Shown here one piece after another: positions 15,171 through 23,955 of a DNA stretch of 45,830 bases. A program made the translations under genes and the position numbers. The stretch lies in NCBI GenBank assembly GCA_944384445.1, contig CALWTL010000008.1, forward strand, positions 1 through 45,830, in the 5' to 3' direction. Each line of letters begins with the position of its first letter. Position 1 is the stretch's first letter. Below the pieces are notes generated by a model, which saw only the letters and a program-made list of their open reading frames with translations, was not told where the DNA came from and ran no database searches. Origin of the DNA: an uncultured Clostridia bacterium (GTDB lineage: Bacteria > Bacillota > Clostridia > Christensenellales > UBA1242).

Positions 15171-16580
15171 ATGAGAAAAACAAAAATAATAGCAACCATT
15201 GGTCCATCAAGTAATTCGTATGAAATTATGAAGAAATTAGTTTTATCTGGCATGAACATAGTAAGAATAAATCTTTCTCACGCAAAGATTGAAGATATGG
15301 AAAAAATTTTAAAGAATGTAAAGAGAATTCGAAAAGAAATGAAAGTCCCTTTACCAATTATGATAGACACTCGTGGTCCTGAAATACGAGTTAAGACATT
15401 CGCTAATGACAGTGTGAACATAAAAAGAGGACAATTATTTACTTTTACTGGTCGTGACATAATAGGAAATGAAAACGAAGTAAGTTTTAACACTCCTGAA
15501 ATTGTAAAGTGTATAAAGGTGGGCAATAAAATTTTAGCAGTTAATGGATTGCTAACTTTTAAGGTTATAGAAATAAAAGGAAAAGACGTAATTACTAAAG
15601 CCATGAATTCAGGTGTTTTATCGAATAGAAAAAGTTTAAGTATACCTAATGTCAAATATAGTACACCATATTTAAACGATTTAGATAAAGCTGATATTTT
15701 GTGGGGAATAAAAAATGATATTGAGTTAATAGCCGCTAGTTTTGTGAATTGTAAAGAAGATGTTATTAGTCTTAAATCTTTTATTCAAAAAAATGGCGGA
15801 GATATGAAAATAATTTCAAAAATTGAATCAAGTTGTGGCATTAAAAATTTAGATGAAATTATAGATATATCAGATGGATTAATGGTTGCTCGTGGAGATT
15901 TGGGAGTTGAAATACCCGTTGAAAAATTGCCAGAGTTGCAAAAGATTATTATAAAAAAATCAACTGAGAAAGGTAAAGCTGTTATTACAGCAACTGAAAT
16001 GTTGGAAAGTATGATATATAATAATCGTGCTACTCGTGCTGAAGTTAGTGATGTCGCTAATGCTGTATATGATGGAACGAGCGTTGTAATGTTGTCTGGA
16101 GAAACAGCTATGGGGAAATTTCCTGTTCAAGCAGTTGAAACAATGTCAAAAATTGCAACAGAGACAGAAAAACATATTAACTATGCTAAGAGATTTTTAT
16201 TAAACAATTATAAAATAACTAATACGACAGATGTTGTATCACACAGTGCAGTAAGTGCAAGCTTAATTCAAAATACTAAAGCAATTATTGTATTTACCCA
16301 ATCTGGTATGAGTGCTAGAATGATTAGCAGATTTAGACCATTTGTGTCTATAATTGGAGCTACACCAAATGAAAAAGTGTATAGACAATTAGAGCTTTCT
16401 TGGGGAGTTATTCCTATACTAACTAACGAATATAATTCAACTGATGAAATGTTTGAAATTGCAAACGAGTTGGTGAAAAGAAAAAAATATGCAAAGGTCA
16501 ACGATACTATTGTAATAACATGTGGTACACCAAAGAAAAATGGTTGTACAAATCTAATCAAAATAGATTCAGTAAAATAG
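15171..16580 (+). CDS. pyk: Pyruvate kinase
   Basis: Transfers phosphate from phosphoenolpyruvate to ADP, the last step of glycolysis. Family motifs visible: KTKIIATIGPSS at the N-terminus, GMNIVRINLSHA, IDTRGPEIR, the catalytic Lys in ISKIES, GLMVARGDLGVEIP, and VITATEMLESM with the following NRATRAEVSDVANAV. The 469-residue length corresponds to the short form, without the PEP-utiliser domain fused at the C-terminus in Bacillus. The ATG has an AAGGAG site. Monocistronic, ending in a perfect 15-bp terminator. Its product pyruvate is the substrate of the nifJ enzyme at the window end. Confidence 0.97.
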   Translation: MRKTKIIATIGPSSNSYEIMKKLVLSGMNIVRINLSHAKIEDMEKILKNVKRIRKEMKVPLPIMIDTRGPEIRVKTFANDSVNIKRGQLFTFTGRDIIGNENEVSFNTPEIVKCIKVGNKILAVNGLLTFKVIEIKGKDVITKAMNSGVLSNRKSLSIPNVKYSTPYLNDLDKADILWGIKNDIELIAASFVNCKEDVISLKSFIQKNGGDMKIISKIESSCGIKNLDEIIDISDGLMVARGDLGVEIPVEKLPELQKIIIKKSTEKGKAVITATEMLESMIYNNRATRAEVSDVANAVYDGTSVVMLSGETAMGKFPVQAVETMSKIATETEKHINYAKRFLLNNYKITNTTDVVSHSAVSASLIQNTKAIIVFTQSGMSARMISRFRPFVSIIGATPNEKVYRQLELSWGVIPILTNEYNSTDEMFEIANELVKRKKYAKVNDTIVITCGTPKKNGCTNLIKIDSVK

Positions 16581-16585
16581 CGATT

Positions 16586-16630
16586 AAATGATTTTAATTA
16601 AGATAGTTTAATTAATTAAAATCATTTTTT
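16586..16630 (+). terminator. Intrinsic terminator of pyk
   Basis: aaatgattttaatta (16586-16600) pairs perfectly with taattaaaatcattt (16613-16627), followed by T. Confidence 0.85.
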
Positions 16631-16635
16631 ATTAT

Positions 16636-16664
16636 TTGACAAATTAATACAAGTTTTTTATAAT
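16636..16664 (+). promoter_or_regulatory. Consensus promoter of glycosyltransferase operon
   Basis: Perfect TTGACA (16636-16641), 17 bp, perfect TATAAT (16659-16664). The predicted start (about 16671) falls on the GGAG ribosome site. An ATG that overlaps the -10 (16663) is therefore not a usable start. Confidence 0.9.
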
Positions 16665-16680
16665 GATTTTGGAGTTTACG

Positions 16681-18108
16681 ATGTTAAAAGATAGAGCAAG
16701 AATTTACAATTCTAATTTAAAAAATTTATTTTTCAATATTACAGTTATTACTATTTTAGTTATTTCTTTTGCATTATTAATAATTCCAATTATTTATATA
16801 AAATGGAATTTTTTTGATGTAATGGATTTGTCGTTGTATTCAATTCTAATTTTTATACCTTTATTTATAATAGCGATTTTGGGAACTAATTCAATTTTCA
16901 AAAATGACACTAAAAGATATAAAAAATTAACGTATTTTTACATTGCATTGCTATTTATCTATATTATGTCTTTATTATTTGTTGTGTGGGAGTCTAATGA
17001 TTATATCAAATATTTAAGTAAATGGTATGGATATTATTCTACACATAATCTTAAAGATGCTTTATATGGAATCATTGACGTTAGTAATTATACGCCTGCA
17101 TATAATTATTTTTTAATATTAATGGCAAAACTTGGATTCACTGATTTATATGGAATAAAATTAATAACATTTTTATTTTCATTATTATTGGCATTCATTA
17201 TTACAAAAATAATTTCTTCTATAAATAAAACTAATTTTAATTATCTAATTTTTGTATCAATTTTGTTATTACCTATGGTTTTAATCGAATATACTGCTTG
17301 GGGGCAATGTGATGCAATATATACGTCATTTGCTTTGCTTGCATTTTATTTTGCAATTAACAAAAAATCAAAATTGTGTTTTATGTTTTTGGGTATAAGT
17401 TTTGCTTTTAAATTACAATTTTTATTTATTGTACCAATTTTATTTGTAATGTTAATAATAAAAGACGAAAATGGTGATAGATACTTAAAATGGAAAGATA
17501 TTTGGATTGTGCCTGTTATGTATTGCATCAATTTAATACCGGCTATTTCAGGACGTTCAATTTTAGATTTATTAACAGTATATATAAATCAAAGTACTGA
17601 AGATAATAGACTTGCTGGCAATTGTGCAAATATTTGTCAAATTTATATGCTTTTAGGTTTAGACAACAGTTCAATAAAAAATGTTTTGATGATATCACAT
17701 TTAGCATTAACAATGATAATGCTTTTTATAATTTTGTTTTTAGTATTTAAAAGATACAAAAAATATGGTTTAACAAAAAATGATTTAGTATTCTATGGAA
17801 TGGTATTTGCATTTACTATGGTATTCTTTATGCCAAAGATGTTGGATAGATTCTTTTACATTGCATTAATGCTAAGTATTATTAATGTTTGCGTAAATAA
17901 AAACAAAATTAACATGTTGATTTCAGTATTTATGAATTTTGCAGTATATTTAAGTGTGTGTCATTCTTATGATTTATTTTTTAATCAAAACGTCACAAGA
18001 ACATTTGCAATCATTGTTAATACCATTACATTAGTATTTATTATATTAGCAATTGTAAAGAATGAACGCAATAAGAATTTAAAGATAGAGGAGTATGTCA
18101 ATGATTAA
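16681..18108 (+). CDS. Polytopic GT-C-type glycosyltransferase
   Basis: A 475-residue protein with about a dozen hydrophobic segments. The central motif EYTAWGQCDAIYTSFALLAFYFA followed by FLGISFAFKLQFLFIVPI is typical of bacterial GT-C fold mannosyl- or glucosyltransferase-like proteins (GT87-like/DUF2029 type), which use polyprenyl-phosphate sugar donors on the outer face of the membrane. Start at 16681 is set by the GGAG at 16671-16674. Its stop overlaps the next gene's ATG by 8 bp (ATGATTAA), so the two are translationally coupled and probably act together in surface glycosylation or glycolipid synthesis. Confidence 0.75.
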   Translation: MLKDRARIYNSNLKNLFFNITVITILVISFALLIIPIIYIKWNFFDVMDLSLYSILIFIPLFIIAILGTNSIFKNDTKRYKKLTYFYIALLFIYIMSLLFVVWESNDYIKYLSKWYGYYSTHNLKDALYGIIDVSNYTPAYNYFLILMAKLGFTDLYGIKLITFLFSLLLAFIITKIISSINKTNFNYLIFVSILLLPMVLIEYTAWGQCDAIYTSFALLAFYFAINKKSKLCFMFLGISFAFKLQFLFIVPILFVMLIIKDENGDRYLKWKDIWIVPVMYCINLIPAISGRSILDLLTVYINQSTEDNRLAGNCANICQIYMLLGLDNSSIKNVLMISHLALTMIMLFIILFLVFKRYKKYGLTKNDLVFYGMVFAFTMVFFMPKMLDRFFYIALMLSIINVCVNKNKINMLISVFMNFAVYLSVCHSYDLFFNQNVTRTFAIIVNTITLVFIILAIVKNERNKNLKIEEYVND

Positions 18109-19807
18109 AAAAAAATCAATATTTTTAATTTGTTTATTTGCTCTTGTATTTCTTTTTTTAATTTTATCGTATATAAATTATGGCAGTACAATTTCATTGA
18201 TTGCAAATATTATATCATTAATTTTATTAATTGTTGCAGCAATATATTATAGAAAAAATAATCTTACAAAAATTAGTGAATTTTTAGATAATAAAAAATG
18301 GTTTTACATTATTTTTTGGGCTATAGCATTAGTTGCAATTTTAGTTAGGGTAATATTGTTTGTATATGTTCCCGCAGGTTTAAATGTTGATGAAGCATCT
18401 ATGCTTTATGATGCATACTCTTTATTACATTATGGAATTGATAGAAACGGACATTCTTATCCGATTTATCTTGAAGCATGGGGAAGTGGTCAAAGTGCAT
18501 TATTGGCATATTTAACTATCCCGTTTATTGCAATCTTTGGAATGAATGTTTTTTCAGCTAGAATTGTGATGCTTTTATTTTCTATTGGTGGAATATTTGC
18601 TTTTTATTATTTGATTAAATTAATCACAAAAAACAAATTTGCTTCGTTAATAGGAATGGCAGTTTTTTCATTAGTGCCTTATACCATTATGATTTCTAGA
18701 TGGGGTTTAGATTGCAATTTATTTCCATATATGTTTTTGTTTTCAATTATTTTTTTGATTAAAGCAAATGATAACCAAAAATTTATGATACCTGCTTGTA
18801 TATTATTTGGTATAACGCTGTATACTTATGCTATATCATATATATTCATACCATTGGTGTTGACTGTAATTTACATTTATTGGATTGTCAAAAAAAGAGT
18901 GAATTGGAAATATTTCATTATATCTAATATATTATTATTTTTGTTTGCTTTGCCTCTTATTCTTTTCTTAATGGTTAACTATGGCTGGATAGAAGAAATA
19001 CATATTGGAGCTATTACAATTCCTAAATTATCTCAATACAGAGTTGGTGAAGTAGGATTTTCTAATTTTTTTAAAAATTTAATTAAAATTCCTTTGTTAT
19101 TCTTTACACAAAATGATGGTTTTACACATAATTCAATTTATTCACTCGGTATTATGTATATAGTTATGTTTCCAATTATGATATACGGAATAATTGTGGC
19201 TATTAAAAATATAAGAAAAGAATTTAATTTTTCACTTTTTGTATTCTTAATTTCATTATTAATTGGACTTTTCATAACATTATTAATATATAAACCTAAC
19301 ATTAATAAAATAAATATAATTTGGATTCCGTATATTGTATTTTTAACTTATGGTTTTTACTATTTTGTTTATAATTCAAAGCAAACTTTCATTTTAACAG
19401 CAGTATCTGTTTTATTACTCTTTATAACTTTTTGTTCTTTGTATTTTTCAGTTTGGAATAAAGAAATTTCATCTCAGTTTAATGATGGATTAATGGAAAG
19501 TATAAGTTATGCAAATCAGATTGCCGGTAATGAATTAATTTATTTTAGCGATGAAATATCTGAACCATATATCTACTGTTTAATTGTTGATAGCGAAAGT
19601 CCAGAAGGATATCTAAATACAAGAATTTTTCTAGATAACTATTATAGAAAAACATCTAGCTATAATAATTATAGATTTTTGATAGATATAACTACAATTT
19701 CAGACGATAAAACATATATAATGCCATTAGATGAATACAATTCAAAATTTTCAAAAAATTTTGATAGAGAGTACAAGGTGTTTGAAAATTTTGTAGTTAT
19801 TTATTAA
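18101..19807 (+). CDS. PMT/ArnT-like membrane glycosyltransferase
   Basis: A 568-residue polytopic protein. After two N-terminal TM helices the first extracytoplasmic loop carries the acidic motif GLNVDEASMLYDAYSLLHYG (residues about 93-112), the Asp-Glu pair expected for protein-mannosyltransferase or ArnT-type GT-C enzymes, followed by multiple TM helices and a C-terminal soluble domain of about 100 residues. The ATG at 18101 follows GAGGAG by 7 nt; an ATG at 18095 is too close to that site. Coupled with the upstream GT-C gene. The acceptor (lipid, protein or glycan) cannot be inferred. Confidence 0.78.
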   Translation: MIKKKSIFLICLFALVFLFLILSYINYGSTISLIANIISLILLIVAAIYYRKNNLTKISEFLDNKKWFYIIFWAIALVAILVRVILFVYVPAGLNVDEASMLYDAYSLLHYGIDRNGHSYPIYLEAWGSGQSALLAYLTIPFIAIFGMNVFSARIVMLLFSIGGIFAFYYLIKLITKNKFASLIGMAVFSLVPYTIMISRWGLDCNLFPYMFLFSIIFLIKANDNQKFMIPACILFGITLYTYAISYIFIPLVLTVIYIYWIVKKRVNWKYFIISNILLFLFALPLILFLMVNYGWIEEIHIGAITIPKLSQYRVGEVGFSNFFKNLIKIPLLFFTQNDGFTHNSIYSLGIMYIVMFPIMIYGIIVAIKNIRKEFNFSLFVFLISLLIGLFITLLIYKPNINKINIIWIPYIVFLTYGFYYFVYNSKQTFILTAVSVLLLFITFCSLYFSVWNKEISSQFNDGLMESISYANQIAGNELIYFSDEISEPYIYCLIVDSESPEGYLNTRIFLDNYYRKTSSYNNYRFLIDITTISDDKTYIMPLDEYNSKFSKNFDREYKVFENFVVIY

Positions 19808-19984
19808 TTAATAATATGGCGTTTTAATAAAATTTAAGTTTATTTTAATTTTGATTAATTAGTTTTGCATATTCAATGTTTTAATAAATTGTTATAGATT
19901 GTTTTACAATATTTATATAAATTTATTATAATTATCTTTAATAAATCAAATTATTTATAAAAGTATAGAATATAATAATAAAAT

Positions 19985-20935
19985 ATGAAAGATAAATTAA
20001 GAAGACTATTTGATACTAAGACAACTCACGGAAAAATAATGCGAGCTATCCTATTTATAATAGTGCTTGTAATGATTTTTCTTATCTTATATTTTATATT
20101 GAAAGCAACTGGACTTTGGGAAAAAGTTAATTCAATGGATAAAATTAGACAAATCGTTCAAAGTGGCGGAATGTTTAGTTTTTTAATTTTTATATTATTG
20201 CAAATTTTGCAAACAACAGTTTTGCAAATTCCTGCGATTTTTGTGACCATTGCAGGTGCAGTAATATTTGGAAGATGGCCAGCATTTATCATGAGTTATA
20301 TAGCAGTAATGATTGGTAGTTTTATAATGTTTTGGATAGGGAGAAAGGCTGGAAGAAAATTTTTGAATTGGATGATAGGAAAGGATAGTGCAGAAAAATG
20401 GATTGATAGAATGAGTAATGGTAAATATCTGTTTTTCCTAATGATGGTTTTCCCTATGTTCCCTGATGATATTTTGTGCGTGGTAGCAGGATTAACTAAA
20501 ATGAGCTTTTCATTTTTCTTTTGGACAAATATATTAGCACGTGGTTTAGGAATAGCTTGTACTGTTTTCTTTGGAAGCGGAGCAATAATACCTTTTCATG
20601 GTTGGGGACTGATTGTGTGGGGAATAATTTTAATTGTTATTGCTACACTATTTTACCTTAGTGTTAAATATAAAAATAAAATAGATGAAATTATAAAATT
20701 ATTATTTAAAAGGAAAAGACAAGGAGATTCAAATTGCGTTGGAAATCAATTTGTTAACTCAAACAAAGATTCTAAAGAAACAGAAATAATAGTGAATGAT
20801 ACTAATGTAAAAGACACAAATATATCTAAAAATTTTAATTTAAATGAAATTGAAGGGGAAACAAATTTAACTATAAATTCAATAAAAGATGAAACTGATA
20901 TTGAAAACACAAAAAGTGAAAAAAATAAAAAATAA
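19985..20935 (+). CDS. VTT/DedA-like (TVP38/TMEM64) membrane protein
   Basis: A 316-residue protein with an N-terminal TM helix (about residues 19-39), then a VTT (SNARE-associated Golgi) domain with LQIPAIFVTIAGAVIFGRWPAF, GSFIMFWIGRKAGRKF and a re-entrant-like FPMFPDDILCVVAGLTKMSFSFFFW segment, and a further helix near residue 220. The last 85 residues are a hydrophilic Asn/Thr/Lys/Glu tail. VTT proteins act as lipid scramblases or flippases, including for undecaprenyl phosphate, which would suit the preceding polyprenol-dependent glycosyltransferases; that link is inference. TATAAT lies 8 nt before the ATG without a ribosome site; the -35 is weak. Confidence 0.85.
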   Translation: MKDKLRRLFDTKTTHGKIMRAILFIIVLVMIFLILYFILKATGLWEKVNSMDKIRQIVQSGGMFSFLIFILLQILQTTVLQIPAIFVTIAGAVIFGRWPAFIMSYIAVMIGSFIMFWIGRKAGRKFLNWMIGKDSAEKWIDRMSNGKYLFFLMMVFPMFPDDILCVVAGLTKMSFSFFFWTNILARGLGIACTVFFGSGAIIPFHGWGLIVWGIILIVIATLFYLSVKYKNKIDEIIKLLFKRKRQGDSNCVGNQFVNSNKDSKETEIIVNDTNVKDTNISKNFNLNEIEGETNLTINSIKDETDIENTKSEKNKK

Positions 20936-21009
20936 AATTTAGTTTTATTTGTATTCAATAAATTGAAAATTTCATATATATGTGCTAATATAAAAATATA
21001 GAGGACTAT

Positions 21010-21282
21010 ATGGAAAAAGTTTCATCTGATATAAAAAAAATAAAAGGTAAATGCCCTAATTGTGGTGCATCAATTAAACCAACAGAAAAAGTGTGTTCAT
21101 ATTGTGGAAGTATTAATACAGAATATGTTGAACCAGAGATTATAAAAGATATTAATCCACCACAGGATAGCAATTTTGATGATTTTGATTTTGGCGGAAT
21201 GTTAGGTAGTATGATGGGTGGTATGATGATGGGTGGCATGTTAAAAAATATGCGCAGAAATAGACCGAGAAGAAAAAGATAA
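21010..21282 (+). CDS. Zinc-ribbon protein
   Basis: A 90-residue protein with one zinc ribbon at residues 15-35 (CPNCGASI...CSYCG), an acidic linker, then a low-complexity Gly/Met stretch (GGMLGSMMGGMMMGGM) and an Arg/Lys-rich C-terminus. The AGAGGA site precedes the ATG. It is followed by an SPFH protein and a membrane protein that carry the same type of ribbon, so these three likely act together. Met/Gly repeats suggest membrane or protein contact. Function unknown. Confidence 0.7.
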   Translation: MEKVSSDIKKIKGKCPNCGASIKPTEKVCSYCGSINTEYVEPEIIKDINPPQDSNFDDFDFGGMLGSMMGGMMMGGMLKNMRRNRPRRKR

Positions 21283-21290
21283 TTAATTAC

Positions 21291-21319
21291 TTGACGAAAA
21301 TTTTTAAATTTGAAATAAT
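21291..21319 (+). promoter_or_regulatory. Promoter of SPFH gene
   Basis: TTGACG (21291-21296), 17 bp, extended TGa-AATAAT (21314-21319). The TTG of this -35 box could be misread as a start codon; the real start is at 21348. Confidence 0.65.
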
Positions 21320-21347
21320 ATTATTAATAAAATTAAATGGAGGACAA

Positions 21348-22469
21348 ATGGGATTTTTTAAGAAACAATTTTTATCAGTTATTGAATGGAAAGACAGTAG
21401 TAATGACATTATTGTATATCGATATCCATTGACAGATAGAGATGAAATAATGAATAGTTCTACTTTAGTCGTTAGAGAAAGTCAAGTAGCTATGTTTATT
21501 CATAAAGGTGAAATTGCAGATGTCTTTGGTCCGGGTACATACAAATTATCAACAGAAAATATTCCTTTTTTAACAAAATTATTAAGTCTTAGTACGCTTG
21601 GAAATTCTCGAATAAAAGCAGAAGTTTATTTTGTTAATACAAAACGTTTTATGGGTTTGAAATGGGGTACTCAAAATCCTATAATGATGAGAGATGTAGA
21701 TTTTGGTAATATCCGTTTGAGAGGGTATGGGACATTTGCTTTCAAAGTTGAAGATGCGACTAAATTTATGAAAGAATGTTTTGGCACAAACGCAATATAT
21801 AGAATTAATGACATATCAACTCAATATAAATCAACATTAATTCAATTATTGACTGATGCTATTGGAGAAAGTAAACTATCGGCTTTAGATTTGGCTGCAC
21901 ATTATAGTGATTTGGCAGATATTGTTGAAAAGAATAGTGTTGAAGAATTTGCTCCTATAGGATTAAAACTTTCTAATTTTGTCATTGAAAATTTATCATT
22001 GCCTGAAGATGTAGAAAAAATGTTAGATGAACGTACTAAAATGGGAGTCATTAGTGACAAAATGGGAACGTATACTCAATTCAAGGCAGCTAATGCAATG
22101 GGGGACATAGCTAAGAATCCTAATGGTGGCGGTTTAGCTGGTCTTGGTGTCGGTTTAGGTGCAGGATATAATATGGGTAATTTATTTACTGAATCAATTG
22201 CAGGTGCAAAGGATAGCAAAAAACAAGTTGTTATTCAATGCGTAAAATGTGGAGCGACTATTCCAGGTAAATCAAAGTTTTGTCCAGAATGTGGTGCAAC
22301 TCAGGCATTATCTTGCCCAAAATGTGGGGAACCAATAACAAAAGGTAGCAAATTTTGTGTCAACTGTGGAGAAAAATTGGATATAAAAAAGAGCGTTTGC
22401 CCAAAATGTGGTAAAGAACTTAGTAGCAAAGCAAAATTTTGTCCTGATTGTGGCGAAAAAATTAAATAA
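21348..22469 (+). CDS. SPFH-domain protein with three C-terminal zinc ribbons
   Basis: A 373-residue cytoplasmic protein resembling Bacillus YdjI/virion-core-like SPFH proteins. The first 250 residues form the SPFH region (VVRESQVAMFIHKGEIADVFGPGTYKLST, then GYGTFAFKVEDATKFM); a Gly/Met-rich linker follows (GGGLAGLGVGLGAGYNMG), then three zinc ribbons in the last 80 residues, each with paired CxxC motifs. Start set by TGGAGG at 21338-21343. In B. subtilis YdjG-YdjH-YdjI cooperate with a PspA paralogue in membrane stress; no pspA gene is visible here. Likely a membrane-associated scaffold; inference from family only. Confidence 0.82.
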   Translation: MGFFKKQFLSVIEWKDSSNDIIVYRYPLTDRDEIMNSSTLVVRESQVAMFIHKGEIADVFGPGTYKLSTENIPFLTKLLSLSTLGNSRIKAEVYFVNTKRFMGLKWGTQNPIMMRDVDFGNIRLRGYGTFAFKVEDATKFMKECFGTNAIYRINDISTQYKSTLIQLLTDAIGESKLSALDLAAHYSDLADIVEKNSVEEFAPIGLKLSNFVIENLSLPEDVEKMLDERTKMGVISDKMGTYTQFKAANAMGDIAKNPNGGGLAGLGVGLGAGYNMGNLFTESIAGAKDSKKQVVIQCVKCGATIPGKSKFCPECGATQALSCPKCGEPITKGSKFCVNCGEKLDIKKSVCPKCGKELSSKAKFCPDCGEKIK

Positions 22470-22483
22470 TGAGCAGGTAAAAT

Positions 22484-22933
22484 ATGGGATTATTTAGTTA
22501 TAGAGAAAAAAGATATGGCAAGTTTGTTTTTGTATTAATTTCATTATTAATATTAGCTCTTGCTGGTGGGGCTATTTATGGTGGAGTTTATGCAGTTTTA
22601 CATATGTCGCATTGGTCAAAATATATTATTGTAAGTGTGGCAAGTATTGTTAGCTTAATTTTAGCAATTTTAGGTATATTTTTGATTTTGTTTTCTTTTA
22701 GTTTGATTAGTTCTTCAAAGAGCGTACGTGATGGCAATAAATCAAAAGGAATCGCAAATGTTAGATTATGTGACAAATGTGGTAAAGTCATTACTAAAAA
22801 AGCTGAATATTGTGAACACTGTGGTGCTAAACAGCAAACAGGACTGGGACTTAAAGATTGTCCTAATTGTAAAACTAAAAATAGTGGTGCGGCAGCATTT
22901 TGTGAAAAATGTGGATATGAGTTTAAAGAATAA
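22484..22933 (+). CDS. Two-helix membrane protein with zinc ribbons
   Basis: A 149-residue protein with TM helices at about residues 14-36 and 46-75, and a cytoplasmic C-terminal half with two ribbons (CDKCGKVITKKAEYCEHCG and CPNCKTKNSGAAAFCEKCG). It starts 14 nt after the SPFH gene and is read from the same promoter. With the two upstream genes it forms a zinc-ribbon/SPFH/membrane module; it probably provides the membrane anchor. No enzymatic motif is seen. Confidence 0.72.
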   Translation: MGLFSYREKRYGKFVFVLISLLILALAGGAIYGGVYAVLHMSHWSKYIIVSVASIVSLILAILGIFLILFSFSLISSSKSVRDGNKSKGIANVRLCDKCGKVITKKAEYCEHCGAKQQTGLGLKDCPNCKTKNSGAAAFCEKCGYEFKE

Positions 22934-22940
22934 TTTAAAA

Positions 22941-22968
22941 AAGTGCACAACATGTGCACATTTTTTTT
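22941..22968 (+). terminator. Intrinsic terminator
   Basis: gtgcac (22943-22948) pairs with gtgcac (22954-22959), flanked by A and followed by eight T. Confidence 0.75.
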
Positions 22969-23109
22969 ATAATAAAAGTGGTTAATTTATATTGTATATA
23001 ATATTTAAACTAATTTAAAAATAAGACAAAATAAGACATAATTTTCAATATAATTTATTTTGATTAATTATTGTGATGCGGTATTTTATTATGTAGGGGG
23101 ATAAAAACA

Positions 23110-23451
23110 ATGAAAAGAAAAATCAAAGGTAAATTATATTTTATGGCGCGTGATGCTAAATCGCGTATGAAAAATTACAATAGAGAAAAATCAGTATTTA
23201 ATCAAATACCATATTCCAAAGTTAGTTTTAATGTATATGACCAAGAATTGTATGAAAAAGTATGTAAAATTTTATCTAGTGATAAAATAATTATCAATCC
23301 AATAAAAGAATTAATTGATAATAAATATTACAATACTTTGTCATTAGAAGGTAAGCAAAAATACATATTTGATTTGAGTGAAAAATATAAAGAAATGAAA
23401 TCAAGATATGAAAAAGAACAAACAAGTTTAGCAAAAGTTTCAAACATTTAA
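23110..23451 (+). CDS. Hypothetical basic protein
   Basis: A 113-residue basic soluble protein (many Lys, Tyr and Ser) with a probable helical C-terminus (FDLSEKYKEMKSRYEKEQ). The ribosome site AGGGGG lies about 11 nt before the ATG. No family recognised. A strong inverted repeat begins right at its stop codon and runs into the next promoter. Confidence 0.6.
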   Translation: MKRKIKGKLYFMARDAKSRMKNYNREKSVFNQIPYSKVSFNVYDQELYEKVCKILSSDKIIINPIKELIDNKYYNTLSLEGKQKYIFDLSEKYKEMKSRYEKEQTSLAKVSNI

Positions 23452-23492
23452 TATTTTTGTACAAAATTATTTGACTTTTGTACAAAAATATT
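23450..23492. repeat. 17-bp inverted repeat with two TTTTGTACAAAA palindromes
   Basis: aatatttttgtacaaaa (23450-23466) and ttttgtacaaaaatatt (23476-23492) are exact reverse complements separated by 9 bp. Each arm contains the 12-bp palindrome TTTTGTACAAAA (23455-23466 and 23476-23487), centred 21 bp apart, flanking the -35 box of the next gene. Operator pair or terminator hairpin are both possible. Confidence 0.55.
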
Positions 23493-23499
23493 CTATATT
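23471..23499 (+). promoter_or_regulatory. Promoter, leaderless geometry
   Basis: TTGACT (23471-23476), 17 bp, TATATT (23494-23499), 7 nt to ATG 23507. A naive TTG start at 23471 would coincide with the -35 box. Confidence 0.7.
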
Positions 23500-23506
23500 T
23501 TTAAAT

Positions 23507-23935
23507 ATGAATAATTTATATTGTGAAGTTAATACAAATTTTGATATGTCTAACAATTATATAATTGATAAAGTGTGCAAGTATATGAATATGGATAGAC
23601 CATTTTTATTTAGCAAGACAGCTGATGAAATTGTCAAAGAAATATGTGTTGCAAAATTATGTAAAGTATTAGGGATAAAGTGCACATATAATTATAAAAA
23701 TAATTTTTTTAGTATTTTTTCTATGCTTGTAGGAGAAGCAGTTGTACGAATATTAGATTTGAAATTATGTATAGCACCATATTATTTAAGTTGTGTCAAA
23801 TTTGATGGCATAAATTTTATTGAAAAAGCTGTTGAGATTTTACAATCATCTAATATTGAAAAAGCTATTTTTGATGTATTTAATTTTATAAATAAATATA
23901 AACATTTAATTCCACAATATATAAAAAAAGTTTAG
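23507..23935 (+). CDS. Hypothetical protein, cysteine-containing
   Basis: A 142-residue, mainly helical protein with six Cys spread along it (for example CKYMN, EICVAKLCKVLGIKCTY) and hydrophobic segments too short for confident TM calls. Start chosen at 23507 because the promoter -10 ends 7 nt before it. The promoter overlaps an operator-like pair of palindromes, so the gene is likely regulated. Its last codons, with those of the convergent lipoprotein gene, form a bidirectional terminator. No family recognised. Confidence 0.58.
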   Translation: MNNLYCEVNTNFDMSNNYIIDKVCKYMNMDRPFLFSKTADEIVKEICVAKLCKVLGIKCTYNYKNNFFSIFSMLVGEAVVRILDLKLCIAPYYLSCVKFDGINFIEKAVEILQSSNIEKAIFDVFNFINKYKHLIPQYIKKV

Positions 23936-23955
23936 AATAGTTCTAAACTTTTTTT
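23923..23955. terminator. Bidirectional terminator shared by convergent genes
   Basis: aaaaaaagtttagaa (23923-23937) pairs perfectly with ttctaaacttttttt (23941-23955), loop of 3 nt. It spans the stop codons of both genes, which are only 7 bp apart. Confidence 0.88.

Noticed and set aside
22728..22985. Frame overlapping the two-helix zinc-ribbon gene
   Set aside because: Lies in another frame of a gene with clear CxxC motifs and has no start signals.
23001..23040. CRISPR-like or other tandem array (aaataagac repeated)
   Set aside because: Only two imperfect 10-bp units in A/T-rich DNA, no spacers, no cas genes.
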